From NCBI RefSeq assembly GCF_000621165.1, contig NZ_JHZA01000008.1, positions 186,001 through 250,000 on the forward strand: a DNA stretch of 64,000 nucleotides, read 5' to 3'. Positions 37,339 through 47,225 of this stretch are shown one piece after another. The position numbers were made by a program, and so were the translations under genes. Numbering within the stretch: the stretch's first letter is position 1; every line of letters starts with the position of its first letter. This stretch comes from Enterovibrio calviensis DSM 14347 (GTDB taxonomy: Bacteria > Pseudomonadota > Gammaproteobacteria > Enterobacterales > Vibrionaceae). Under the pieces are notes generated by a model that saw only the letters and a list, made by a program, of their open reading frames with translations, was not told where the DNA came from and searched no databases.

Positions 37339-39195
37339 ATGAAAACGCTTTTTAAATTTCTAGGAAATGTTCTGAAATGGTGTTGGAAGCTTTTAAGTTT
37401 CGCACGTCAATTGGTGTTGAATCTGATCTTCATCGCCATTTTTGTGATGATCTATTACGTGATGACGGACGATTACGTCGTTAAGCAAGAGCCAGTAGAG
37501 CAACCTGTTCAAGCGCTGTTGCTCGATATCTCCGGTCCCATCGTCGAAAAGCAACGTAGAATCGACCCTTACGATTTTGCTACGCGCAATCTCTTTGGTC
37601 AGCAGGTCGAGTTTGAAAATGTCCTCTTTGACATTGTTGAACAGATCCGCGAAGCCGCCAACGACGATAACATCAACGGCATGGTGCTGAGCCTGTCAGA
37701 CATGTCTGAAACCAGCCTCACGAAATTGCGCTACATCGCAAAAGCCATTAATGAATTCAAAGCGACAGGTAAACCTGTTGTTGCGATTGGTGGTCACTAC
37801 AATCAAAGTCAGTACTATCTCGCGAGCTATGCAGATGAGGTCTATATGGCACCGGATGGCGCTGTATTGCTGCGTGGCTATGGTACATACAATCTGTACT
37901 TTAAAGACTTACTGGATAAGCTCGATATTACCACTCACGTATTTCGTGTCGGCACGTATAAGTCGTTCGTTGAACCTTATACCCGTACTGAAATGTCTAA
38001 CGAGGCACGCGAGTCCAACGCGGTTTGGCTAAACCAACTTTGGGGCGCTTTCGTCGAAGATGTTGCTTCCAATCGAGACATTGATGCTGATCGCTTATCA
38101 CCAAATACTGAAACCTTGCTCAAAGAGCTAAAAGCGGCCAATGGCGATTTTGCGCTTCTCGCTCAACGATTAGGGTTGGTGGACGAGTTGCTAACCCGTC
38201 AACAAATTCGCAGTAAGCTTGCAGAGAAGTTCGGCAGTGATGGAGAGGACAGCTTTAACTATGTAAGCATGTACGATTACTCTTCATTCCAGTTCAATAT
38301 GCCTAAAGCCGAACAAATTGCTGTTGTGGTTGCTAGTGGCGCTATTGTCGATGGCTTTGAATCTGAAGGCACTGTGGGCGGCGACACAACCGCAGCATTG
38401 CTTCGAGATGCACGCCTTAACGATGCAGTAAAAGCTGTGGTACTGCGTGTTGATAGCCCAGGAGGCAGTGCGTTTGCTTCCGAGGTCATTCGCAACGAAG
38501 TCGAAGCGCTGAAAGAAGCAGGGAAACCCGTTGTTGTATCCATGTCGAGTGTGGCGGCATCAGGCGGCTATTGGATTTCAACCAGTGCCGACCGAATTCT
38601 TGCGCAACCCACCACCATCACAGGCTCAATCGGTATCTTCGGTATTTTAACGACGTTCGAAGATGCACTCGCCAAGTACGGTGTTTACAACGATGGCATT
38701 GGCACAACGCCATTTGCGGGTGTCGGTGTCACGCGAGCCCTTCCTGAAGGTGTGTCAGACATCATGCAACTGGGTATCGAGAATGGCTACCAGCGTTTTA
38801 TCGGTCTCGTAGCAAGCCAACGTAACCTATCAATTGAAGATGTCGATAACGTCGCGCAAGGCCGAGTCTGGACAGGCTATGACGCAATGAAGCGTGGCTT
38901 GGTCGATCAACTCGGTGACTTTGATGATGCCATTGCTGTTGCCGCTGAATTGGCGCAACTCGAAGACTACTCACTCAACTGGCTTGAAGAACCATTAACG
39001 CCGGCACAGCAGTTCATCTATGACTTTGTGAATCAAGCCATTGTGAAACTCGACCTTGGCATGAACGTTAAGCTGTCACCGATAGTGCAACAGTTCGCTA
39101 ACACCGCTGTGAACGAAATAAACACCTTAAATAACTTCAATGATCCAAATGGACAATACGCGCTTTGTCCAAATTGCAGTTATTACGAGAACTGA
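37339..39195 (+). CDS. sppA: Signal peptide peptidase SppA (protease IV), 67K type
   Basis: A 618-residue protein, the same length as the E. coli enzyme. A membrane anchor at about 23-41 (LVLNLIFIAIFVMIYYVM) is followed by two tandem S49 peptidase domains. The catalytic dyad is split between them: Lys208 in GTYKSFVEPYTR and Ser408 in SSVAASGGYW. It degrades cleaved signal peptides in the inner membrane. The start MKTLFKFLGN at 37339 is chosen by homology; the open frame runs 61 codons further upstream into fadH. Terminator downstream, then ansA, as in E. coli. Confidence 0.96.
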   Translation: MKTLFKFLGNVLKWCWKLLSFARQLVLNLIFIAIFVMIYYVMTDDYVVKQEPVEQPVQALLLDISGPIVEKQRRIDPYDFATRNLFGQQVEFENVLFDIVEQIREAANDDNINGMVLSLSDMSETSLTKLRYIAKAINEFKATGKPVVAIGGHYNQSQYYLASYADEVYMAPDGAVLLRGYGTYNLYFKDLLDKLDITTHVFRVGTYKSFVEPYTRTEMSNEARESNAVWLNQLWGAFVEDVASNRDIDADRLSPNTETLLKELKAANGDFALLAQRLGLVDELLTRQQIRSKLAEKFGSDGEDSFNYVSMYDYSSFQFNMPKAEQIAVVVASGAIVDGFESEGTVGGDTTAALLRDARLNDAVKAVVLRVDSPGGSAFASEVIRNEVEALKEAGKPVVVSMSSVAASGGYWISTSADRILAQPTTITGSIGIFGILTTFEDALAKYGVYNDGIGTTPFAGVGVTRALPEGVSDIMQLGIENGYQRFIGLVASQRNLSIEDVDNVAQGRVWTGYDAMKRGLVDQLGDFDDAIAVAAELAQLEDYSLNWLEEPLTPAQQFIYDFVNQAIVKLDLGMNVKLSPIVQQFANTAVNEINTLNNFNDPNGQYALCPNCSYYEN

Positions 39196-39200
39196 GAACT

Positions 39201-39226
39201 CCCCGGCAAGCGCCGGGGTTTTTTTT
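39201..39226 (+). terminator. Terminator after sppA
   Basis: GC-rich stem CCCCGGC / GCCGGGG with a 4-base loop followed by eight T. Confidence 0.93.
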
Positions 39227-39281
39227 ACCCCTCTGGTACGTATAATGCCGCCACGACCTCGGCAACATTGAATTTGTGAAG

Positions 39282-40292
39282 ATGGAAAGAAAACACATAT
39301 ATATCGCCTACACTGGCGGCACGATCGGCATGCTGAAATCAGAGCAAGGTTACATTCCCGTCTCTGGCTTCATGCAACAGCAACTCAAGCAGATGCCGGA
39401 ATTCCATCGTCCAGAAATGCCTGAATTTACGATTCACGAATACGCACCACTCATTGACTCCGCAGACATGACGCCTGCCGAGTGGCAACGTATTGCTGAC
39501 GACATTCGTGATAACTATGACAATTACGACGGCTTTGTCATTCTGCATGGTACTGACACCATGGCGTACACCGCGTCCGCGTTGTCGTTCATGCTGGAGA
39601 ATTTGGATAAGCCTGTCATCGTAACAGGTTCACAAATTCCATTGGCAGAGCTTCGTTCGGATGGGCAAGCAAACCTGCTTAACTCTCTGCATATTGCGGC
39701 TAACTACCCGATTAACGAAGTGACACTGTTCTTCAATAATCAACTGCTTCGCGGCAACCGCAGCACAAAATCTCACGCTGATGGCTTTAATGCGTTTACA
39801 TCGCCAAACATGCCTTCATTGCTAGAAGCAGGGATCAACATTCAGCTTAACGGCGCTGAAATTGATAAAAAGCCAGAAGGCGAATTCAAAGTTCATACCA
39901 TCACTGAGCAACCTGTTGCCATCATCATGATGTACCCTGGCATTTCTCCTGATGTAATACGAAATGCGCTCAAGCAACCCGTCAATGCCATGATTCTGCT
40001 AACATTTGGTGTGGGCAATGCTCCACAAAACAAAGAACTGTTAGGGCTACTCAGAGAAGCCACAAACCGTGGCGTGGTTGTACTTAACCTTACGCAGTGT
40101 CTTGCTGGCAAGGTGAACATGGGAGGTTATGCAACGGGCTGTGCCTTGGCGGAAGCTGGTGTTCTTAGCGGATACGACATGACTCCAGAAGCGGCCTTAG
40201 CAAAATTACATTATCTGTTGAGCCAAGATCTACCAATGGAAACTGTACGAAACTTGCTTCAACAAGATCTTCGCGGTGAGCTAACCCTCTAG
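39282..40292 (+). CDS. ansA: Type I (cytoplasmic) L-asparaginase
   Basis: A 336-residue enzyme that hydrolyses asparagine to aspartate and ammonia. The first active-site Thr is in IAYTGGTIGM near the N terminus and the second in ILHGTDTMAYTASAL. The protein aligns over its full length with E. coli AnsA (shared segments EFHRPEMPEFTIHEY, VTGSQIPLAELRSDGQ, CLAGKVNMGGYATG). There is no signal peptide, which separates it from the periplasmic type II enzyme. The ATG at 39282 is preferred to a GTG two codons earlier. A good -10 element (TATAAT at 39241) lies just upstream. The stop codon is the first of a set of short tandem repeats. Confidence 0.95.
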   Translation: MERKHIYIAYTGGTIGMLKSEQGYIPVSGFMQQQLKQMPEFHRPEMPEFTIHEYAPLIDSADMTPAEWQRIADDIRDNYDNYDGFVILHGTDTMAYTASALSFMLENLDKPVIVTGSQIPLAELRSDGQANLLNSLHIAANYPINEVTLFFNNQLLRGNRSTKSHADGFNAFTSPNMPSLLEAGINIQLNGAEIDKKPEGEFKVHTITEQPVAIIMMYPGISPDVIRNALKQPVNAMILLTFGVGNAPQNKELLGLLREATNRGVVVLNLTQCLAGKVNMGGYATGCALAEAGVLSGYDMTPEAALAKLHYLLSQDLPMETVRNLLQQDLRGELTL

Positions 40293-40346
40293 ACGCGACT
40301 CCTTTAGACGATGCCTCTTTAGAAGATGCCCTCTAGACGAAGCTGG
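40290..40346 (+). repeat. Degenerate 15-base tandem repeats after ansA
   Basis: Four successive units begin at the ansA stop codon: TAGACGCGACTCCTT, TAGACGATGCCTCTT, TAGAAGATGCCCTC, TAGACGAAGCTGGC. They share TAGAnGnnGC at their start. No protein or known element explains them. Confidence 0.55.
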
Positions 40347-40365
40347 CTAGCATTTTGGTCACAAA

Positions 40366-40391
40366 AAAAACGGCATTTATGCCGTTTTTTT
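40366..40391. terminator. Bidirectional terminator between ansA and yeaC
   Basis: Stem ACGGCAT / ATGCCGT with flanking A and T runs of seven or more, serving both convergent genes. Confidence 0.92.
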
Positions 40392-40407
40392 ATATCAGTC
40401 ATTCGTA

Positions 40408-40692
40408 CTAGTCATTATTGACGTTTGTTTGAACAATGGTTTCCTGATCGCTTGAGAATTCACGCTTCAGTGCCGCTTTTGACTTCAATGTAATGTCGCC
40501 CCCTGCTGCCACCGTCATGTGCTGAGGTGAGGTGTTGTGGCGAGATTGGTAAAGCATCACAACCTGCATGGCATGGTCACGCTGCTCTTGCGTGAGAGAA
40601 GTACCTTCTGGCCATTTTCCTGTTTCAACGGCGTAGCTCAAACGCTCATACGCGTCAGGGGTAATGCTGGACAATATCTGTTCAATATCCAT
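40408..40692 (-). CDS. yeaC: DUF1315 protein YeaC
   Basis: A 94-residue acidic-to-neutral protein of the DUF1315 family; characteristic segments are ITPDAYERLSYAVETGKWPEG and LTQEQRDHAMQVVMLYQSRH. Function unknown. The start at 40692 follows GAGGA by seven bases; the frame is open for 43 more codons upstream but that part is not conserved. In E. coli yeaC is next to msrB; here two genes (an RTX protein and a lipoprotein) lie between them. The 404-base region upstream to the RTX gene is AT-rich with no gene visible. Confidence 0.9.
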   Translation of the reverse strand: MDIEQILSSITPDAYERLSYAVETGKWPEGTSLTQEQRDHAMQVVMLYQSRHNTSPQHMTVAAGGDITLKSKAALKREFSSDQETIVQTNVNND

Positions 40693-41096
40693 TTTTATTC
40701 CTCGGATTCCATGCCTGACTTTCAAGCATATTTGTCTACTTAACCATGCTAATTCAAGGGGTTTTAAAACAAAACGCCTAACTTCCACCAATATAACGAC
40801 CAATCTTTCGTCATACCCCAAAGCATACTTTTGCCATGCTTTGGTTTTGAATCATGCAAATATACTTATCTAATAGTACTGATTTTATAATGAATACGCA
40901 CTTTCTTGCTTGAGCAAGGCCAAAGGTTTTGCCAATTTGTCACCTAATGAGGCGCAAGGCGAATCAAGTTGCAGTGAAATCGCACCAATAGCGACACCTT
41001 CTTATATTGCCCATAGCTGGCATCAAGTTGCCCTCAATTTTTTTGAGCTCCAACATCGCTCAGTGTTCTAAAGCCCAATCAACAAGGTAACGTATC

Positions 41097-42863
41097 ATGT
41101 CCACCATTACAGGCGGCAATTCAGCTGACAACCTAATAGGTACAGCTGACGATGATGAGATCTACGGACTTCTTGGCAACGATACGCTTCGTGGCTATGA
41201 AGGTGATGATGTCATTTACGGCGACTCCGCGGCGACTGAGATTCAGAGCCTAACGCCTACCGCTGACGGCAGTTTTGACATTCAAAGCGATACGTTCATT
41301 TCAGTCTCTCTTTCAGGCTTTAACTTTGCCTCCACTGACGAAAAGAGCCTCGGTTATGCCATTCTTGATGCATCAGGCAATGTGGTCAGCAAAGATATCA
41401 TTGTTGATTACGTTAACCTTGCTGAACGCGGATCAGCGCTAGACATCAATGCCACTGGCGGCGTCAAACTCGTTTTCTTTACCATTGCCTCTAGCGAATT
41501 ATCACAGTTTGAATGGACGCCTCTCGACTTAAATACCGTTGATACCAATATCCCGTCTTCGACAGTCAGCATCGACGTCAAAGAAATCACCAGTGATGCA
41601 TCATCCCATGGCGACGATTCTTTGTATGGCTACGAGGGCGATGATGAACTCTATGGCGAAGGCGGCGATGATTACATCGTCGCTGGTGCAGGCAATGATA
41701 TCGTGTCTGGCGGAATTGGGGATGATTCAGCGTGGGGCGGAAACGGTGATGACCATATTCACGGCGGCGATGGCGATGACAAACTCTATGGTCAAAACGG
41801 TGTCGATAAGCTCGAAGGTGGCACTGGCGACGACGAACTTTGGGGCGGACGTGGCAACGATACCCTATTGGCAGGCGCAGGAGATGACTACGTCGAAGGG
41901 CAAGATGGCGATGATACCATCCGAGCCGGCGATGGTGACGATGAGGTTTGGAGTGGCGTAGGTAACGACAACATTCGTGGCGACCAAGGCGATGATTATA
42001 TCAACGCAGAGAGCGGCGATGATCGTGTTTTGGGCGGCGCAGGTGACGACACTATCTTTGGCGAGGACGGCAACGACGACTTACGCGGAAATGGCGGTAA
42101 TGATGTCGTTTATGGCGGAGCAGGGAATGACACGCTGCGAGGCAATGCCGGAGATGATTATCTAGATGGCGGAGAGGGCGACGACACACTCTTTGGCAAC
42201 CTAGGCTCCAACACATTACTCGGTGGTGATGGCAATGACTACATCTTTGGAGGCTGGTTAAGTACAGACAGCTACTTTGATGGTCAAGCAGGCCAAGACA
42301 GACTCAAAGGCGGCACTAACTCTGACACATTTGTTTTTGACAGCGACGACTTTCAAGGCCAAATAAAAACACTGAGTGGCGGAGAGCAAGTGAATTTGCA
42401 AATTTACGATGCCGCGACAGGGTTCGATACTTTGCACGTTTTCGGTGATACACACGCCGATTTCACGGGTGAACTCTACCAAACCACACCGGGAGTCACT
42501 GGTAATGTCATTGCAGGGATAGAATCCGTATTGGGAGACAGCGACGATCAAACAGTCACAGTCAATGCCCACCAGATAGATGCGAAATCAGATGCAACAG
42601 ACAACAGTGACTGGCAAGGGTTTATCGCGTGGCTGGGCGACGGCGACGATACCTTTGACGTTACGGGTCTTGATTGGCAATACAACGCTTCTGAACCAGT
42701 CAACGCATTGATCACGCCCGCTATGCTCGACAAAATGGGAATCAATGCAACCCAAGCGGCTGACCTACAGTCCTATGTCTTTATAGACACGATCACCAAC
42801 GACAAAGTCACAATTTGGACAGATGCTGAAACCGTCACGTATTTTGGCGTCGATATTGTGTGA
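41097..42863 (+). CDS. RTX-type calcium-binding protein, probably secreted by a type I system
   Basis: A 588-residue acidic protein built of glycine-aspartate nonapeptide repeats (GGxGxDxUx). A short run lies at about 5-44 (GNSADNLIGTADDDEIYGL) and a long array of some two dozen at about 175-400. Between them is a non-repeat beta-rich domain (about 50-165). The C-terminal 190 residues lack repeats and end FGVDIV, where a type I secretion signal would be expected. There is no Sec signal peptide. RTX repeats fold into a Ca2+-bound beta roll outside the cell. No enzymatic or adhesin domain is recognisable, and no type I exporter genes are in the window. It is inserted in a block otherwise conserved with E. 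coli. Confidence 0.85.
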   Translation: MSTITGGNSADNLIGTADDDEIYGLLGNDTLRGYEGDDVIYGDSAATEIQSLTPTADGSFDIQSDTFISVSLSGFNFASTDEKSLGYAILDASGNVVSKDIIVDYVNLAERGSALDINATGGVKLVFFTIASSELSQFEWTPLDLNTVDTNIPSSTVSIDVKEITSDASSHGDDSLYGYEGDDELYGEGGDDYIVAGAGNDIVSGGIGDDSAWGGNGDDHIHGGDGDDKLYGQNGVDKLEGGTGDDELWGGRGNDTLLAGAGDDYVEGQDGDDTIRAGDGDDEVWSGVGNDNIRGDQGDDYINAESGDDRVLGGAGDDTIFGEDGNDDLRGNGGNDVVYGGAGNDTLRGNAGDDYLDGGEGDDTLFGNLGSNTLLGGDGNDYIFGGWLSTDSYFDGQAGQDRLKGGTNSDTFVFDSDDFQGQIKTLSGGEQVNLQIYDAATGFDTLHVFGDTHADFTGELYQTTPGVTGNVIAGIESVLGDSDDQTVTVNAHQIDAKSDATDNSDWQGFIAWLGDGDDTFDVTGLDWQYNASEPVNALITPAMLDKMGINATQAADLQSYVFIDTITNDKVTIWTDAETVTYFGVDIV

Positions 42864-43022
42864 CGAACCCTTATTAAAACTCAGGCCAGCTATTATGCTG
42901 GTCTTTTTTATGTCTGTGGACTCACGCAAAACTCCGGAAATGAAGATAAACTGATGAAAGGTGTTTATGTTATAAGTCACTCGACATAAATGAGAGACAG
43001 CGACGAAAGAGCCACAGCCATC

Positions 43023-43895
43023 ATGAATAAAGGTCATATAACATTTCCAATCAAAGTGGTAATTGCCGCATTGACTACCTTATTGTTGTCCGGGTGCTTT
43101 GAAAGCAACCGCAGCAGTGCGCAGCTTTGTGAAAATTACCCTCAAATATGTACTAAATTAAACGTGAATGATGGCCAATGTCGCCATGAGAGAACAGACC
43201 TCATTTGGCTTCGCTTTGATGTCGTGAAGAAGCCTTCAGACCTCAATAAGTTTGACGAATTACAACTGACGAAGAAATATGCCAAGTGCATGGAATCAGC
43301 TGCCCAAATTGAAACCACCACATTGAAGTCCAAGAAAACCCTGCGCACCGAAGCACTTTTCCATGCCTATGATGAGATTGTGAGACTAGAACAAGAACTT
43401 AAGAATTCTTACCAACCTTCAATCATTTATTACCGATGGACGCAAGGTGACCAAGAAGCGCTTGAACAATTTCTGAAGCTAGAAGAAACAGAGTACCTTG
43501 ATTCCCCTGAGATGCAGCTTGGCCTAGCAACGTATTACGTCGATAAAGACAAATTACACACGATTAAATTGCTCATGAAATCACTCACTCTCTATGACGG
43601 GCGCGGTGGCAGCACAATAGAAAAAACCATCCCTGACGTGATCAAATCACTCGCCACGGCAAATCACTCTATCGGCGAACTTGATCAGGCGTACATGTGG
43701 GCGTTAGTGGGCGGTGAAATGGGTCTTGCTATTGCAAAGGAACAGCAACTCAAATTGCTTTATCCAATGGAAGATTCAAGAAGACACCACATTGCCGACA
43801 TCGCAGATGATATAGCCTCCGCGATCGAGGGAGGAGACTTTAATGCTAGCATGCTGCATCAACTAGGCGCACTGTCCTCCAACAACCAGTCTTAG
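43023..43895 (+). CDS. DUF2989 lipoprotein
   Basis: A 290-residue lipoprotein with lipobox LLSGC (Cys25) after a hydrophobic signal. Downstream are short cysteine-containing segments (CENYPQICTKLNVNDGQC) and helical, TPR-like stretches (YMWALVGGEMGLAIAKEQQL). It fits the DUF2989 family found mainly in vibrios and shewanellas; the function is unknown. The chosen start MNKGHITF gives a standard lipoprotein signal; an ATG 11 codons upstream would add a charged extension. It follows the RTX gene by 159 bases and ends at a terminator. Confidence 0.8.
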   Translation: MNKGHITFPIKVVIAALTTLLLSGCFESNRSSAQLCENYPQICTKLNVNDGQCRHERTDLIWLRFDVVKKPSDLNKFDELQLTKKYAKCMESAAQIETTTLKSKKTLRTEALFHAYDEIVRLEQELKNSYQPSIIYYRWTQGDQEALEQFLKLEETEYLDSPEMQLGLATYYVDKDKLHTIKLLMKSLTLYDGRGGSTIEKTIPDVIKSLATANHSIGELDQAYMWALVGGEMGLAIAKEQQLKLLYPMEDSRRHHIADIADDIASAIEGGDFNASMLHQLGALSSNNQS

Positions 43896-43949
43896 CCATC
43901 AAATGGCGTTGATAACGTGCATGGATAAGGTTCGTTGACTAAGTGCATT

Positions 43950-43979
43950 AAAAAAGCGTGCTGGATGCACGCTTTTTTG
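43950..43979. terminator. Terminator after the DUF2989 gene (bidirectional form)
   Basis: Stem AAAAAGCGTGC / GCACGCTTTTTT with a 5-base loop; it also provides a T tract for msrB on the minus strand. Confidence 0.9.
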
Positions 43980-44009
43980 ATCCCATACTTTCAACCAAGT
44001 ATCGCTTGT

Positions 44010-44399
44010 TCAATCTTCCGATTCATCAAACGTCATGGCGACAGAATTTACACAGTAGCGCTGACCTGTTTCGGTGGGTCCATCGTCAAATACATGGCCA
44101 AGGTGGCTATCACAATTCACGCAGCGAATCTCGGTTCGCACCATGCCATGCCCTGTATCTTCAACAAACTTCACGGCGCCTTCAACTGCCGCATCAAAAC
44201 TGGGCCAACCACAGCCGGAATCAAACTTTGTGCCTGATTCAAAAAGCAGAGAATCGCAACATACGCAGTGATACGAGCCGCTTTTGTGTTGATGAAGTAA
44301 GGCGCCAGAATAAGGCGCTTCTGTATGGCCTAAACGGCAAACTTTATATGCTTCATCTGAAAGGCTTTCTTTCCAGCTTTTATCTAAATGGGTCGTCAT
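44010..44399 (-). CDS. msrB: Peptide-methionine (R)-S-oxide reductase
   Basis: A 129-residue enzyme that repairs the R form of methionine sulfoxide in oxidised proteins. The catalytic Cys116 is in RYCVNS, the probable resolving Cys63 in SGCGWPSF, and two CxxC pairs (Cys45/48 and Cys93/96) bind structural zinc. SD GAGGAAG precedes the ATG. It is divergent from gapA as in E. coli. The 519-base gap between msrB and gapA has no other gene visible. Confidence 0.96.
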   Translation of the reverse strand: MTTHLDKSWKESLSDEAYKVCRLGHTEAPYSGALLHQHKSGSYHCVCCDSLLFESGTKFDSGCGWPSFDAAVEGAVKFVEDTGHGMVRTEIRCVNCDSHLGHVFDDGPTETGQRYCVNSVAMTFDESED

Positions 44400-44841
44400 G
44401 ACTTCCTCTAATTTGGGAATTTTTGCGTCTCCCTCTTTTCTTACCGTTAAATCATATTGAGTGCCAGTCTAGTCACTTCGCACCGCCCACCCCATCACAA
44501 CTTCCACACTTTCAACGACAAAAATTCCACCAATCCAGCAAAAATAGACAGCCTCAAATGATATGCATGAGTTTTCATTTTCTGTTGTCTTTTAATGACA
44601 TAACACACAGCACCTTCTATCTCCGTGGAATTCTCAATATTCGCACGCACTGAAGCACGTATTCTTCCCATACTTTCTGATTAGTATTAAACACGAATCA
44701 ACAAGTCTATGCGCAGTCCCTCGTGTCAGTAAGTGGCACATGAATTTCAACAATCCCAGCAAAACACCAAAAAATTGTTTAGTGCTGTAGAAATAATCCG
44801 TACTATTTTTTGATTTTAAGCAATTTAGGTGGGTTTTTTAC

Positions 44842-44870
44842 TTGCATGGGTGATACTGATTCTGTAATTT
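44842..44870 (+). promoter_or_regulatory. Possible gapA promoter
   Basis: TTGCAT (44842-44847) could act as -35 with TGTAAT at 44863 (spacer 15) or TAATTT at 44865 (spacer 17) as -10. The region is AT-rich and about 50 bases upstream of the gapA SD. Tentative. Confidence 0.35.
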
Positions 44871-44894
44871 TACTACCAGTTTCATTTTCACTAG

Positions 44895-45914
<1,020 letters not shown>

Positions 45915-45949
45915 TCATTCCGGATTGCCTATTTAAGGCATGAGTGACA

Positions 45950-45976
45950 AAAGGCGGCTTATTGGCCGCCTTTTTT
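45950..45976 (+). terminator. Terminator after gapA
   Basis: Stem GGCGGC / GCCGCC with A and T flanks and a following run of six T, between gapA and yeaD. Confidence 0.9.
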
Positions 45977-46009
45977 GTATCTAAATTTCAGATTCAAAAG
46001 GCAAATCTC

Positions 46010-46873
46010 ATGGATGTTAATCAGCTTCCAACCACTGCTGTCCTCTCTGACTATGTCACCGTTTGCGAGCTTGACGGCATTAAAGTGCTCCGCGTCATTC
46101 ACCCTAAAGCAACGGCTTCCATTTCTCTTTTTGGTGCTCATGTACTTAGCTTCCAACCATCTGGTAAAAAAGATGTCATTTGGATGAGTGAGAAAGCCGA
46201 TTTTAGCGGTAACAAAGCCATTCGTGGTGGCGTTCCTGTTTGCTGGCCTTGGTTTGGTAAAGCAGCAGAACCATCACATGGTTTCGCACGCAGCAGCGAG
46301 TGGACACTTAACGAACACAGAGAGAATGAGCAAGGCGTTATTATTAGCCTCACGCTGAAAGATTCAGCCAACACTCGCGATATATGGCCGCATGCATTCA
46401 ACGCGGAAATTATCATGGAGGTCGGCGATACGCTGAAAATCAGCCTTGTTTCTACGAACACGGGTGACACCCCTATGCTGATAGGTGGCGCGCTCCATAC
46501 TTATCTAAACATTGGCGACATTACCAAAACCACCGTTTCTCAACTCGGCAACGAGTTCATTGCTGCGGGTGTTCGTCACCCAAGCGCTGGCAATACGGGA
46601 TTTGACCAAGAAGTTGATCGAATTTATACGCATTCTGACGAAACCGTCATGGTTGAAGACCTTGGCTTTCAGCGCCGTCTTGCCGTAACGAACCAAGGTC
46701 ACAATGCTGTCGTGGTGTGGAATCCGTGGAAGGATTTGTCTATCAGCATGGGTGACATGGCTGATAACAGCTATGAAACCATGGTGTGTGTGGAGTCTGC
46801 CGTTCATGACCGCAGCGTCACCTTGGAGCCAGGGCAAACTCACACATTGTCTACCGTGATTTCCTGTCAATAA
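46010..46873 (+). CDS. yeaD: Glucose-6-phosphate 1-epimerase / YeaD
   Basis: A 287-residue galactose-mutarotase-like protein that interconverts the alpha and beta anomers of hexose-6-phosphates. Key conserved segments are NKAIRGGVPVCWPWFG, SHGFARSSEW with the active-site His, GGALHTYLNIGD with the second His, and VVWNPWKDLSISMGDM. The start at 46010 is used because the open frame upstream runs through the gapA terminator. The gene order gapA-yeaD matches E. coli. Confidence 0.92.
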   Translation: MDVNQLPTTAVLSDYVTVCELDGIKVLRVIHPKATASISLFGAHVLSFQPSGKKDVIWMSEKADFSGNKAIRGGVPVCWPWFGKAAEPSHGFARSSEWTLNEHRENEQGVIISLTLKDSANTRDIWPHAFNAEIIMEVGDTLKISLVSTNTGDTPMLIGGALHTYLNIGDITKTTVSQLGNEFIAAGVRHPSAGNTGFDQEVDRIYTHSDETVMVEDLGFQRRLAVTNQGHNAVVVWNPWKDLSISMGDMADNSYETMVCVESAVHDRSVTLEPGQTHTLSTVISCQ

Positions 46874-46896
46874 CCAGCAGCAAAACTCCCCCCTCT

Positions 46897-46928
46897 AAGC
46901 CGGATCGACAATTGCTCCGGCTTTATTA
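46897..46928 (+). terminator. Terminator after yeaD
   Basis: Stem AAGCCGGA / TCCGGCTT with an 11-base loop followed by TATTACTTT. Confidence 0.7.
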
Positions 46929-47157
46929 CTTTGATTATCCCTCCTTCTACCTCGTTTGTTTTCCTCTAGTCGCCTCACAAAACAAGACACAGCATTAAGG
47001 TATTAATCGTAAGCGTGATTCTCTTCGTATTGATAAGTTCATTGCGATGAGGAAGTTACAGCTTGAATACAAGGCCTTATCACAAAAGGGAAAAATATCG
47101 AAAAAACAACGAATTCAACCAAGCAAATTGATCAGTTGCTACTAGTCTTAAAAAGGT

Positions 47158-47189
47158 AAGGATATGAAAGCAACTGCGCCGATATCCTT
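47158..47189 (+). promoter_or_regulatory. Hairpin in the yeaG leader
   Basis: Perfect 8-bp arms AAGGATAT / ATATCCTT with a 16-base loop lie 36 bases upstream of the yeaG ATG. It may affect yeaG mRNA stability or translation. The remaining part of the 352-base yeaD-yeaG gap shows no gene. Confidence 0.4.
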
Positions 47190-47225
47190 TCTTATTGATA
47201 ACAGCACGATTTAGGGGGCAGGACC

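Noticed and set aside
41539-42165. Alternative-frame ORFs inside the RTX gene
   Set aside because: They are shadows of the repetitive Gly-Asp coding sequence; the main frame has the clear RTX repeats and a proper start.
44734-44749. Sigma-54 promoter upstream of gapA
   Set aside because: TGGCAC is followed five bases later by TTTCA rather than TTGCA; the essential GC of the -12 element is missing.
45944-46009. Longer N terminus for YeaD
   Set aside because: The 22 extra codons run through the gapA terminator hairpin and are not conserved; the ATG at 46010 fits the family.
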